Below, piece after piece: positions 32,798 to 43,450 of a stretch of DNA of 64,000 bases. Within the stretch, counting starts at the first letter, position 1. Every line of letters begins with the position of its first letter. The DNA lies in NCBI GenBank assembly GCA_036925085.1, contig JAUPFP010000008.1:4397277-4461276 (forward strand), read 5' to 3'. This DNA comes from Brachycybe producta (Eukaryota; Arthropoda; Diplopoda; Playtdesmida; Andrognathidae). The translations under genes were made by a program, and so were the position numbers. The notes beneath the pieces were generated by a model, which ran no database searches, was not told where the DNA came from, and saw only the letters and a list, made by a program, of their open reading frames with translations.

Positions 32798-33660
32798 TTC
32801 GGTTAAGGTAGTCATTGAAAGGAAAATGATGAAAAAGTTATGATAAATAATAGAGATTTTGAGAAAAAATGTTTGAGTTTAGATTAGCGGACAAAGTATT
32901 GATATTGTTAATGAATTGTTAGACAACATGACATTGAGTTAGCTTATCTATATTTAACGACTAATGAGTAAAAATGAATGGTTTATTGAATTAATGAAGA
33001 TAAAAAGATGACAGAGAAATAAGAATAATTAAAGCATTAATGTTAGACGACGGACTGTCTGGAATAATGAAAGAAGAAAATTAGGAATTATTAAAGCATT
33101 AATGTTGGACAATGGACTGTCCGGAATTAAGAGAAATAGAAATAAGAGTGATTAAAGCATTAGTGTTGGACGACGGACTGTCCGGAAATAAGTAAAAGAA
33201 AATAAGAATAATTAAAACATTAATGTTGGACGACGGACTGTCCGGAATTATGAAAAGGAAAATTAAGAATGATTGAAACAGTAATGATAAAAAAATAGTG
33301 AGTGTTGAGAAAATAAGTATATTTTGAAAAGAGAGTATAGAAATAAAATTGAATCAAAGAAGTTCTCATTAAAGATCTAAGCTAGGAAAATAATTGTTGT
33401 AAAGCAACAAAGGCTAGTAAAGATTGACAGATTATGCTAAAGAAGAATTTAATAGAAATAGTAGAAGCTTAGGGGGCAGGAGACCCACTACTAATGAATA
33501 TAGGAAGAAGAGATTAATGAAATTGAAATATTGTTTGTAGGAATTGAGATTTTGTTTTAAAGAGTTTGAAATTGTTGTTTAAAGATGTTGAGGAAATTGA
33601 TTAACTATTTGTTATAAGTGTATAATGATTTGGTTTTAGGAGATGAGAAGTTTGTTTATT
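32798..33660 (+). other. Element 1 pol-env spacer, non-coding
   Basis: About 860 bp of purine-rich DNA between pol and env. It holds four ~60-bp tandem repeats (33021-33249) and ends in a splice acceptor. No ORF of note. Confidence 0.7.
33021..33249 (+). repeat. Four 60-bp tandem repeats with a GGACTGTCC motif
   Basis: Units share ATTAAAGCATTAATGTTGGA then CGACGGACTGTCCGG. GGACTGTC occurs at 33052, 33114, 33174 and 33234 (spacing 62, 60, 60). Each unit can form a small hairpin (GGAC...GTCC). Possible RNA export, packaging or protein-binding array; function unknown. Confidence 0.85.
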
Positions 33661-33664
33661 TCAG
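33652..33664 (+). promoter_or_regulatory. Candidate splice acceptor for env
   Basis: TTTGTTTATTTCAG ends at 33664, 13 nt before the env ATG (context GAAATGG). A good consensus acceptor exactly where a subgenomic env mRNA would be joined. Confidence 0.6.
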
Positions 33665-33677
33665 ATAAAAGGAAGAA

Positions 33678-36371
33678 ATGGCGTTCGATAAGATGATTGG
33701 AATTTTGCTGTTGTGGACGATAGCAGTCACGGGACAGGAATATTACGACATCGAAATTTGTAATTGGAAGAAAGGTGAAAAGGTTTGCAAAGAAGCGATT
33801 ATAAACAGTCCGGAACCGTATTCGGATAAAATGTGCCCGCAAAATGGTTGCAGAGAATGTATGGTTAAATGGGTTACAAAATTAATAAGTAAAGAGGGAA
33901 AAAGCGAATCAGCTGTAGAATTTCAAGTTAAGCAAACAGAAGAAACAAATGGTAACAGTGAAATGTATAAGTGCCAAAATAGAGGAATGCCATGTAGTTG
34001 TGCTAAAAATGATACTTGTTCAGGAACAGAACAATATTGCAAAAGCACAAGAAAATGCGCAAGTAAGAAGACAGAATGTCATTGCGAAATAGTTCGAGCA
34101 AATACAAGATTAATACATGTGAACAAAAAGGGTATTGAATCAGAAGGATTTGAAATAATATCTTATAGAGAATGTTACTTCAACACATCTGAGTTAAAAT
34201 ATGGAAGGAAAAGAAAACGTATTGGGCGAAATTTATTGGGAATGGATACGTTCAAAATTGAGGAAGGGGTAAACTTCATCAAATTTAATGATCCCGTCAT
34301 AACAGTAAGTGCAGAAGGCACAGTTATAATTAGAAAAGACGGAGTAGAAAGAAGTTTACATGTGGGAAAAAAGAAACAGGTTATTATAAATCCTGAATTT
34401 GGTATGGAATCTGGTACCCTTCATATCATCTTCATTTCCACAGAAGGTCATATGATGGAAGGAAAGTTCCATATTGAAGGTAAAGATATATGTCACAGAT
34501 TAAAATGTGTTTTATGTTATGAGTTTGTCTATAATATTCAATGTATGCCAACATATCTAACATATGCTATAATCATATTATTGATGTTAATGACTAGTAT
34601 TGTTGTTTTATATATCAAAGCAGTGTTGAAATCATTATGGAATTTATTATCTTGGTTTATTATGTGTTCATTGTTTATATATCGTATGGGAAAAAAGTGT
34701 TTAAAGGTATCTATGGTTATTGGTGTCGCTAGTGGTCGATCCGTAAAAAATAAAGTCAAAAAGGTTAAAGATAAGTATGATGATTTGGAAACAGGTACTT
34801 TATCAAGAAATAGTATCCTGAGTCCAACAGTCATTACTATAATAATTTTGATAGGATTTTTATTAAGTTTGGTTTCAAGTGCACAAGCGAAATGCACAGA
34901 ACATAAAATGATAAAATCACAAATTACTGAATGTCAAGAAACGAATCAGGGACAAGAATGTTCCCTAGCCACATCAATACAGGTAACTTTAACCAATTTA
35001 GAGTATACTGCATGTTTATGGCTAACTGATCATCAAGAAAATTATGTTGCAAGTGTTGAAATAAGATTTGAAAGTGTAAATTGTGAATGGCGAACGGAAA
35101 GATTATACTATACATTTCCAACCGAACTATTCACTTTAAATCAAATTGCATGTCCTCAAAATAAGTATTGTGGATGGGGAGATCATTGTCACCCAGATTA
35201 TAAATTTGAATTGTTAACTAAAGAAGCTTTAGATTGGCCAGGAGTAACAGATTGTTTTCCAGGTGATTCTGGAACTTCATGTTTTATAGCCAGCAGACAA
35301 CCATGTCATCATTTCCGATGGTATTTGAAACCCGATTATAAAAATGTATTTGAAGTAAGAAAAATTTCTAGTATGAAGTGTCACCCTAAAATAATATTGA
35401 CTATTAAGAATAATGATACTGAGACAAAATATGCAATCCGGTCGGCAAAAGAAGTGCCCGATCAAATATATATTGAAGTAGTTGGAGTTTTTGATCAAGC
35501 AACTGATATTATTTCCAAGCATTTGATAATCAAACATGGGAATGGGTCAGAAGCTTATTTAGATACAGCTGCAGAATTCTCAAGACCCTATAGAGGCCAA
35601 ATTGGGGATGTACAAGCTGGTGAAGCCATATCAAAGGATTTTTTATTTGATAAAAGAATGGTAGAATGTAGTTTCTTTGAGTCACGAATGACTTGTACGA
35701 AACAACAATCATATCTAGAATTAATGATGCAAAGTAAAAGGAATCTAATACCTATGACATTAACGAATCATAAAGTGTTTGTTGACAAAGAAGGCCGATT
35801 GAAATCTTCTTTAATTGTATCTAGCCCAGCAGTAGTACATTTAATAGTAGAAAACTATCAGGTCATATTAAGTACAGTTCGAGTGTGTCCCCGTATATTA
35901 AGAATAGTAGCTCATCAGGGGTGTTATTCTTGCTCAATATTAGCAGTAGTGCAAATTGAAGCAATTAGCACATGTTTTCCAGGAACAGTAACAATTACCT
36001 TTGAAGACATACCTATGAGTACCAGAGCTCTCACTCTCACTACTAGTGCCAAAATATATGATATACAGATACAGATTAGTAAAAAATGTATTTCCGATAA
36101 AGTGTGTTTACAATCGCGAGTTGGAGTGTCGTGCGAGAAATTTGAAGGATGCTTCGAAGAACCACAGTTGAATCTTCAAAGAACTTTCGATGCTCGTGTT
36201 ACATCTGTTGGAGGATATTCTCCAGGCGACGAATTTACGTTCTCATCAATCTTTCCAAACTTTTTGGGAAGCTTGGGATCTATGTTCTACGCTCCGTTCA
36301 TGATCGGACTAAGTATATTAGGATCATGTTTTGTGTTTTCATGTGTGCTCAGCATGATGCGAATGAGATAA
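33678..36371 (+). CDS. env: Element 1 envelope-like glycoprotein precursor (Gn/Gc layout), 897 aa
   Basis: Predicted type I membrane polyprotein. Residues 1-19 are a signal peptide. A Cys-rich ectodomain follows, with N-glycosylation sites and a polybasic furin-like stretch (GRKRKR, about 175-180). Membrane segments lie at about 293-315 and 320-338, then a basic tail. A second hydrophobic segment (about 382-404) ends in AQA, like an internal signal-peptidase site. A second Cys-rich ectodomain includes a Trp/Gly/Cys motif (CGWGDHC, about 498-504), and a final membrane anchor (about 868-893) is followed by four residues. The layout matches bunyaviral, especially phlebovirus-like, Gn-Gc precursors with a class II fusion protein, a type of env known from a few LTR elements such as some nematode BEL elements. 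The homology is inferred from architecture, not a search. The reading frame is intact. Confidence 0.8.
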   Translation: MAFDKMIGILLLWTIAVTGQEYYDIEICNWKKGEKVCKEAIINSPEPYSDKMCPQNGCRECMVKWVTKLISKEGKSESAVEFQVKQTEETNGNSEMYKCQNRGMPCSCAKNDTCSGTEQYCKSTRKCASKKTECHCEIVRANTRLIHVNKKGIESEGFEIISYRECYFNTSELKYGRKRKRIGRNLLGMDTFKIEEGVNFIKFNDPVITVSAEGTVIIRKDGVERSLHVGKKKQVIINPEFGMESGTLHIIFISTEGHMMEGKFHIEGKDICHRLKCVLCYEFVYNIQCMPTYLTYAIIILLMLMTSIVVLYIKAVLKSLWNLLSWFIMCSLFIYRMGKKCLKVSMVIGVASGRSVKNKVKKVKDKYDDLETGTLSRNSILSPTVITIIILIGFLLSLVSSAQAKCTEHKMIKSQITECQETNQGQECSLATSIQVTLTNLEYTACLWLTDHQENYVASVEIRFESVNCEWRTERLYYTFPTELFTLNQIACPQNKYCGWGDHCHPDYKFELLTKEALDWPGVTDCFPGDSGTSCFIASRQPCHHFRWYLKPDYKNVFEVRKISSMKCHPKIILTIKNNDTETKYAIRSAKEVPDQIYIEVVGVFDQATDIISKHLIIKHGNGSEAYLDTAAEFSRPYRGQIGDVQAGEAISKDFLFDKRMVECSFFESRMTCTKQQSYLELMMQSKRNLIPMTLTNHKVFVDKEGRLKSSLIVSSPAVVHLIVENYQVILSTVRVCPRILRIVAHQGCYSCSILAVVQIEAISTCFPGTVTITFEDIPMSTRALTLTTSAKIYDIQIQISKKCISDKVCLQSRVGVSCEKFEGCFEEPQLNLQRTFDARVTSVGGYSPGDEFTFSSIFPNFLGSLGSMFYAPFMIGLSILGSCFVFSCVLSMMRMR

Positions 36372-36935
36372 CTGTACTCATCTTTCACTATGAAACAACA
36401 GTGAAAGGGAGAAAATTATTTTCTCAATATTGCATCTATAATATACATCGAGAAGAATTATCTACAACAACGATACTGTAGAAGTTGTGACATTTTACCA
36501 GGTGATAAAATCTGTGAAAATGTACCAAAAAAGACTTCTAAAACAGTTTAAAGAAAGACATCAAAGAAAAGATCAGCCCATGACATCACACAAAAAGATG
36601 AACATGGATGATTTCTAAACATCATAAAGGTTGGAAAGAAGGAAAAAATTCAAGACATCAGAGATGAAAAGAATCAAGACATCAATGAAAAGAGAATTCA
36701 AGACTTCTGAGAATAATTAAGAGAAGACAGCAGATGGACAGCGTGGAAGACCACATGAATCCATATGATTAAAGGCATCACGAAGATATGAAGATGACCA
36801 AGTGTGATGGCACGAAAGACTGAATTTCTGAACTTATTTGTGAGTAGAGACTTAATGGAAATAGTGTTTTTAGATGTGAAATTTAAGGTGTTATTAGGTT
36901 AGATTTGATGGTTAGGATGTAACATTTTTGAGAGT

Positions 36936-37145
36936 GAAGAGTGAAGGGAAAACATAGAATAATTTGAAAATAGAATTGGTACAGTAGAAAAATGAAGAAA
37001 TTAATGTCCAATGAAGAGTGAAGGGAAAACATAGAATAATTTGAAAATAGAATTGGTACAGTAGAAAAATGAAGAAATTAATGTCCAATGAAGAGTGAAG
37101 AGAAAACATAGAATAATTTGAAAATAGAATTGGTACAGTAAAGAA
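36936..37145 (+). repeat. 77-bp tandem repeat, about 2.7 copies
   Basis: GAAGAGTGAAGGGAAAACAT starts units at 36936, 37013 and 37090 with almost no divergence; the third is partial and then drifts. Located in the 3' UTR. Confidence 0.92.
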
Positions 37146-37305
37146 ACAAAGATGAAATTGATGTCGAAGGAAACAAGAAAATATGTGAACTTTATATATA
37201 GAACATAGAATGATGTTGCTTATAAACTAGTATTATATTAGTAGTATCCTGATTATCTAACAAAAACAGGGCTTATTTTAATATTACTTATATATTATTG
37301 GAGAT

Positions 37306-37508
37306 ATCCTGTCGACTATATAATTGTATCGACTGTGTATCCGGTCGACCATATAACCAAGCAGAAATTATGCTAATACCTATGTAACGGTTGGCTAATG
37401 AAGTAGTATCCTGTTGACAAAGCAAAAGTAAAGTGAAGAGAAAATAGGAAACATGATGTAAAAGGGTATATCCTGTCGACAAAATAATGGAAGATAATCC
37501 TGTCGGCT
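37306..37508 (+). repeat. Motifs complementary to the PBS
   Basis: ATCCTGTCGAC occurs exactly at 37306 and 37470, and with one mismatch at 37339 (ATCCGGTCGAC), 37408 (ATCCTGTTGAC) and 37497 (ATCCTGTCGGC). It is the reverse complement of GTCGACAGGAT inside the primer binding site. Such motifs could base-pair with the PBS and bring the RNA ends together; this is inference. Confidence 0.6.
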
Positions 37509-37759
37509 AAAGGAATACTAAACAAAAAACAGCAATGATGACAGAATCATATTGGTGAGACGTAAAGTCTTAATGATCCAATGAAAATTGATTCGGAAGA
37601 AATTCCCTTGCATAAAATATCACAAAGATGATAGCAAGAAAATCTGAGCTGACTTAGAAATCATACAAGATATGATTATACACACTTAATAAACATAAAG
37701 TTAATTAAAGGGATTGAAAGGGATTTTGTATTGACATTGATAAAGAGAAGTAACATTTT

Positions 37760-37771
37760 AGGGGGTAGGGA
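37760..37771 (+). other. Polypurine tract
   Basis: AGGGGGTAGGGA lies directly against the 3' LTR, where plus-strand priming should occur. Confidence 0.85.
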
Positions 37772-40700
37772 TGTTAGGTGTTGAAAAAATAAGTAAAGCA
37801 ACACCTAACAATAATTTGAAAGAGGGGCAGAAATTAGTAAAAGAGAAAATTAAAATAAAGTAAAAAGAGAAAGAGGCGGAGCTAGAAAGAGAAACAATGA
37901 AAGAGAAGTAAAAAAGAGAAGAAAAAATGAGGAAATAAAAAATGGCGGGAAAGTAGTAGTAAAAGAGGGGGTGGATAAAGTATGAATGAATCACACCCAC
38001 ACACACACACTCATAGTAAACAGAGGCAAAAAAGGGAGAGGCTGAAAAAAGTAAAAGAAACCCACCCACCCATAAGAGAATGACGAAGCAAGAAGAAAGT
38101 CAAAGAAAGGGGGGAAACAAAAAAGAAACCCACCCACACAAGTAAAAAGTAATAAAAAGTTTTTAAAGAAAACAAGAGAGGGGGGAAATAGAAAGACTAA
38201 ACCCACCCACACACACTTTAGAAGGGTGAGCCCAAATAAGTGTACCATGTTAAATAAAAACTTTTTTACAAAATTAAATGTAATTAAAGAATGAAAAGAG
38301 TGGAAAACATACTATAAAGTGTAATAGATAGATAGATGAAGTGGTTAATTAACCTGATATAATCTGATTACCTAGTGGAGTGTAAAATAAGAGAAAAGTA
38401 AAGTTGAACAATGAAAAAGTTTAAATGTGACACTTAAAGAAGAAAAACATATGGTTTATACTTCATACTCACACGGTAGAAGACCACCTGTTTTACAAAT
38501 AATTATGACGTCATTATAGAAAAAAAAATAAAAAGAAAGAAGGGATGGAAAAAGTGTAACAAGATACTTTTTACCATACACTCTCTTCAATATGCAAAAC
38601 AGCAAAGTAATAAAAAGTTTAAAAGAAAAAGTAAAGCACATAACAGGTTCTCAACACATTAAGAAAAGGGCCGTTAATAATATATAGAGTATATTGAAGA
38701 CTATAGAGAGGAAACTTATGAATGAGTATAATGAAAAGAATGGAACAATATGTGAAGTCAAACATAACCCAAAAGAGGTACCGACAAGTAGCGAAAGAGT
38801 TGTATGATGTTAGGGTTCTCAACAGAGTAGGGGTAAAAGGGCCAAAATCGTATTTAAATAGAAATACATTTCGGAGGGCCTAGAAAACCAAATAAAGGAA
38901 CATTGGGAATGTTAGTCATTCAAATGAAATGTTATGAGTTGCCGAAAACTAAAACTTTCGATGAAAAGTTAAAAGGTTAACTATACTAATTCATAGAAAA
39001 TGACGGTTAGTGAAAATAACAGTATGTATCGACGATCGTAAAAAAATTTATAAAAAATCCAAATTGTAATTTTACGACCGGATGCATATTAGGCAGATGT
39101 TCGTAGAAGAAGATCAAAAGCCAGTTGACCGATTGGTTATTTTAATTTTAGAAAATTAATTCTAACCAATCAGAATACTTAAAATTCATTTCTGACTAAA
39201 CAAGATGCGATGAACATCGTATTCTAGAGAGAGTCCTACATTGGAGTTCTAGAAGAGAGGACATATGTTATAAATTTAGTAAAAAGAAAGAAGAAAGAAC
39301 TTAGAAGAAATTTAGAGGATGAGACTTAGAAGAAATTTAAAGAATAGGACTTAGAAAAAGTTTAAAAGGAGACTTAGAGAATTTTTGTTTAAAAGGAGAC
39401 TTAGAGAATTTTTGGTTAAAAGGAGACTTAGAGAATTTTTGGTTAAAAGGAGACTTAGAGAATTTTTGGTTAAAAGGAGACTTAGAGAATTTTTGGTTAA
39501 AAGGAGACTTAGAGAATTAGTGTTTAAAAGTGGACTTAAAGAATGTTACAGAGTCCTACATTGGAGTTCTAGAAGAGAGGACATATGTTATAGATTTAGT
39601 AAAAAGAAAGAAGAAAGACCTTAGAAGAAATTTAGAGGATGAGACTTAGAAGAAATTTAAAGAATAGGACTTAGAATTATTTTGAATTGAGTTTGTGAAG
39701 TCATTTAGACTTAGAATTATTTTGAATTGAGTTTGTGAAGTCATTTAGACTTAGAATTATTTTGAATTGAGTTTGTGAAGTCATTTGGACTTAGAATTAT
39801 TTTGAATTGAGTTTGTGAAGTCATTTAGACTTAGAATTATTTTGAATTGAGTTTGTGAAGTCATTTGGACTTAGAATTATTTTGAATTGAGTTTGTGAAG
39901 TCATTTGGACTTAGAATTATTTTGAATTGAGTTTGTGAAGTCATTTGGATTTAGAATTATTTTGAATTGAGTTTGTGAAGTCATTTGGACTTAGAATTAT
40001 TTTGAATTGAGTTTGTGAAGTCATTTGGACTTAGAATTATTTTGAATTGAGTTTGTGAAGTCATTTAGACTTAGAATTATTTTGAATTGAGTTTGTGAAG
40101 TCATTTGGATTTAGAATTATTTTGAATTGAGTTTGTGAAGTCATTTGGACTTAGAATTATTTTGAATTGAGTTTGTGAAGTCATTTGGATTTAGAATTAT
40201 TTTGAATTGAGTTTGTGAAGTCATTTAGACTTAGAATTATTTTGAATTGAGTTTGTGAAGTCATTTGGACTTAGAATTATTTTGAATTCAGTTTGTGAAG
40301 TCATTTAGACTTAGAATTATTTTGAATTGAGTTTGTGAAGTCATTTGGACTTAGAATTATTTTGAATTGAGTTTGTGAAGTCATTTAGACTTAGAATTAT
40401 TTTGAATTGAGTTTGTGAAGTCATTTGGACTTAGAGTTGTTTTGAGTTGAGTTTGTGAAGTGTTTTGAGAAATAAACCTAGGAGTTGGTTTTTCATGTAA
40501 TTTGGATTTTGAGTCTGAGACCAGGAAAGTGTTTTCACGAAGCTATAATTCTCCGAAGACAACAAGAAGCCATCTAAGGTAAGGTTAACAACTCTTGTTA
40601 TCTTTATTAGGCCCAGTCCAAGAAAATTAAAAAATTACTACCACTCACTGATAAACTACAAAACCCATTCCCTACATAAGCCTTCATTGGCTGGGAGGGT

Positions 40701-40785
40701 CGAACCCTAAACCCAATAGGTACTATTTGGCTGAAAGGGGAATCACAGAACACCACTGTGATAGCCGTGAAAACGGAAACTTACA
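37772..40785 (+). repeat. Element 1 3' LTR
   Basis: Same length and, by eye, the same sequence as 19902-22915 (offset 17,870), including the order of variants in the 40-bp array (39671-40470) and the 27-bp array (39360-39530). The AATAAA at 40471 is the likely poly(A) signal. Followed by AAAC, the target duplication. Confidence 0.96.
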
Positions 40786-41342
40786 AAACAATGATTGAAT
40801 TTTGTTGTTTTTGTAACTTTTTATGTCAATCAGAAAAAAAAAAACTAAGTAAGAAATGTGTTAGCAGTGATTGCCTACTTTCAGGGTTTTTTTTTAAAAA
40901 AAAAAAACTTTGTGTTGGCTAAAAAAAACGGAGCCCGTACGTCCGAAATAAATAACTGGTTACTTTACAGCCAAAATTTTCCTGTTTAGGGCGCACTCTG
41001 GTGCAGACAAGATTCTAACATAGCACAATTATCAATAAAATTGAATAAATATATCAGTTGATTGAAAATCTCGCAATACCGCACTTTCGAAAACCTACTC
41101 AACGATTATTTTCTACTTTTTATTACGTGGACATCATTTTAATTTTGTCAGAAGCAACGTTTTATTTAAGAAGAAAAAAACACGAAAATTTATTAGAAAG
41201 TAGAATAACAATGAAATGTACTAAAAAAATTTAAAATATAAAATAAACTTGAACTTTGAAATAACTAAAATTAGTAAATTTATTTTTGTATAAACTTTTT
41301 AGATAAAAAGTTATTTGCAAATAGAATGTTCATCCATTTTTG

Positions 41343-41495
41343 AGAAGCAGTTGGGCGCAGCCAGAAAAGATCGTTCTGATTGGTTATTTAGGTTTGTTAC
41401 GCGTTTGAGTCTGTTTATTATGGGTTTGTTATTGGTCTGATGCTCATAAAAGGGCGGGGCTAACAGAATTTTTCTGGCTGTGCCCAACTGCCTGT
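41343..41495. mobile_element. MITE with perfect 9-bp TSD
   Basis: Right end CTGTGCCCAACTGCCTGT mirrors the left end (AGAAGCAGTTGGGCGCAGCC). The duplication CCATTTTTG flanks it exactly (41334-41342 and 41496-41504). It carries a TAAAAGGGCGGGGC core shared with the copies at 4209 and 51237. Confidence 0.85.
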
Positions 41496-41581
41496 CCATT
41501 TTTGTCTTGTCTCAACTATGTTTTCAAGTTTAATGATGAGACACCTTAATAAAGTAATTAGACGTAATTCGCGAGAGATTA

Positions 41582-41585
<4 letters not shown>

Positions 41586-41666
<81 letters not shown>
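41586..41666. repeat. (TA)n microsatellite
   Basis: About 40 TA units. Confidence 0.95.
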
Positions 41667-41671
<5 letters not shown>

Positions 41672-42848
41672 GAAATTATTAGGCGTGAATAAAAAGGCCA
41701 TCCATTAACAAAGATTAAACAAAATTACGATGATGATGATGAATTTAGCTAAGTTACTTTTTGGACATATTTTCCAGAGTTAGCTAACTATCTCTAGAGA
41801 TTTATAAAAGCTCGTTTTTAAAGCTTATATCCATTAATGCTTCAAACACAGCTTTTTTTTCTTCTCCATATTATAATAATAATAATAAGTTAGCGTGCTT
41901 GAATATCATTTTAAAAGTAACATTTTCATGAATTAAGAGTATGAAGGAAAAGCAGAAGAAGCGGAGGGATGAGAGGTTGAAATAAAAACCATGTTTGTTT
42001 TCGTTATGGAGTTAGTTTTGCGTGTTTTTTGGTGTCTTCTGAGGGTCCATATGTCACATAATATAGGACGTGTGTGTGTCTATGGTGACATGTGTTTGAA
42101 ATGTCATCCAGGTTTTGTGACGCTTTGCCCTGACCTTTTTTTAATGTGTGTGTGTGTGTGGTCGCTTGTTTCAATATTTTCCTCTAATGGAGTTTTAATG
42201 TTTGCTGGGTTATTTTTTTCTTTCTCTCTTTATTTTCTGTTTGACACTTTTTTTCTCTTGTAACATGCAACAGGATAAGAGAGAGAGAGAGAATGTAAAA
42301 AAAAAGCTCTACAGGCTAACATTTCACTCTTCAATATGATGTTGTATTGTGTGTATCGAATATAATTGTGGTGCGCATTTGCAAAACGTTTTAAATGCCA
42401 CATAAGGGTAAAAATAAATCGAAAATGGGTTGTAAACGCCATGCTTCTTGCAGGAAAATTTGCTTGTCACGAAAGTGCTGTTCCAAGTGGTAAAAAACGG
42501 AAGTAGGATTGTTGTGAAAGTCATAACGTTGTAACAGCCAGTATAGGCTATATCAATTCGAGTGGGCAACATGATCAGTCATTTAGTGACTATAATGAGG
42601 TTGTAAATGGCAACAATGTCACTATATAGTGACAACTTGTCAGCATATTTATGTTGCTTGTTGGCATTTACAACGTTTTAAAACTGAATTGGGAAATTTT
42701 ATTCCTTTTAACCTCAGGCATTGTAGGCATTTTTTATATTTGTAAAATGCAGAGCAAATAAAATTTGTAATACATTTTTTTATCATATTCCATTAGAATT
42801 AACACCTTTTTATGTATAAAAGCAAAAATTTATAAATTTGTGGAATAT

Positions 42849-42958
<110 letters not shown>

Positions 42959-43265
42959 AAATAAAAATGTGTTAATTTTACAGTTATTTTTGTAAAAGAT
43001 TAATTACGAAAACTTACATTATATAACTTGATAAGAGCAAATAGATGTAGTGGAAAATTGTTCTCAACCTTGTTCTGAATTCGAGACCCCAACAGATTTC
43101 AAATAGGGTCACATCCTCGCAATTGGGGAGACCTTGGATTAAGAACGGATGGTTAAACTCAACATTGTGAAGATGAAGAATAGAACGGAACTTATTAAAA
43201 AAAAATAAGCTATCATAAAAATATTCAATTTTTTTTCCTAGCGAATACACTATTTCAATATGCAG

Positions 43266-43450
43266 TATATGTTACTGTCAATCTGCGGAATCAGTCGATT
43301 TGCAGATTTCCTAGACAATCTGCAAAACAACCAACCTGCTAGTGAATCTGCGAAATTGAACCCCTAAACTGTCGAATTTAGTGGATTCTCTAGCAGTTTG
43401 GTTGTTTTGCAGATTGCCTAGGCAATCTGATGATTGACAGTAGCATATAT
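43266..43450. mobile_element. Inverted-repeat MITE-like element
   Basis: TATATGTTACTGTCAATC at the left is mirrored by GATTGACAGTAGCATATA at the right. Further in, AATCTGCAAAACAACCA pairs with TGGTTGTTTTGCAGATT. Arms of about 65 bp around a short loop. A TA target (Tc1/mariner style) is possible but not demonstrable. Confidence 0.65.

Larger units (their letters stand above)
36372..37759 (+). other. Element 1 3' untranslated region with repeats
   Basis: About 1.4 kb of purine-rich non-coding DNA, including AAGACATCA-type repeats (36545-36790), a 77-bp tandem array and a cluster of ATCCTGTCGAC motifs near the polypurine tract. No ORF with protein-like composition. Confidence 0.7.
19902..40785 (+). 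mobile_element. Element 1: giant Ty3/gypsy-like env-bearing LTR retrotransposon
   Basis: A 20,884-bp element with 3,014-bp direct LTRs (19902-22915 and 37772-40785), TG...CA ends and an AAAC duplication at both flanks (19898-19901 and 40786-40789). Order: LTR, tRNA-Ser-type PBS, long leader, a 139-aa ORF, nine small Cys-rich ORFs, gag, pol (PR-RT-RH-IN), env-like ORF, 3' UTR with repeats, polypurine tract, LTR. The pol order with integrase last marks Ty3/gypsy (Metaviridae)-type elements. All main ORFs are open and I saw no difference between LTRs by eye, so insertion was very recent and the element may be active. It is large for an animal Ty3-type element (commonly 5-12 kb). Confidence 0.95.
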
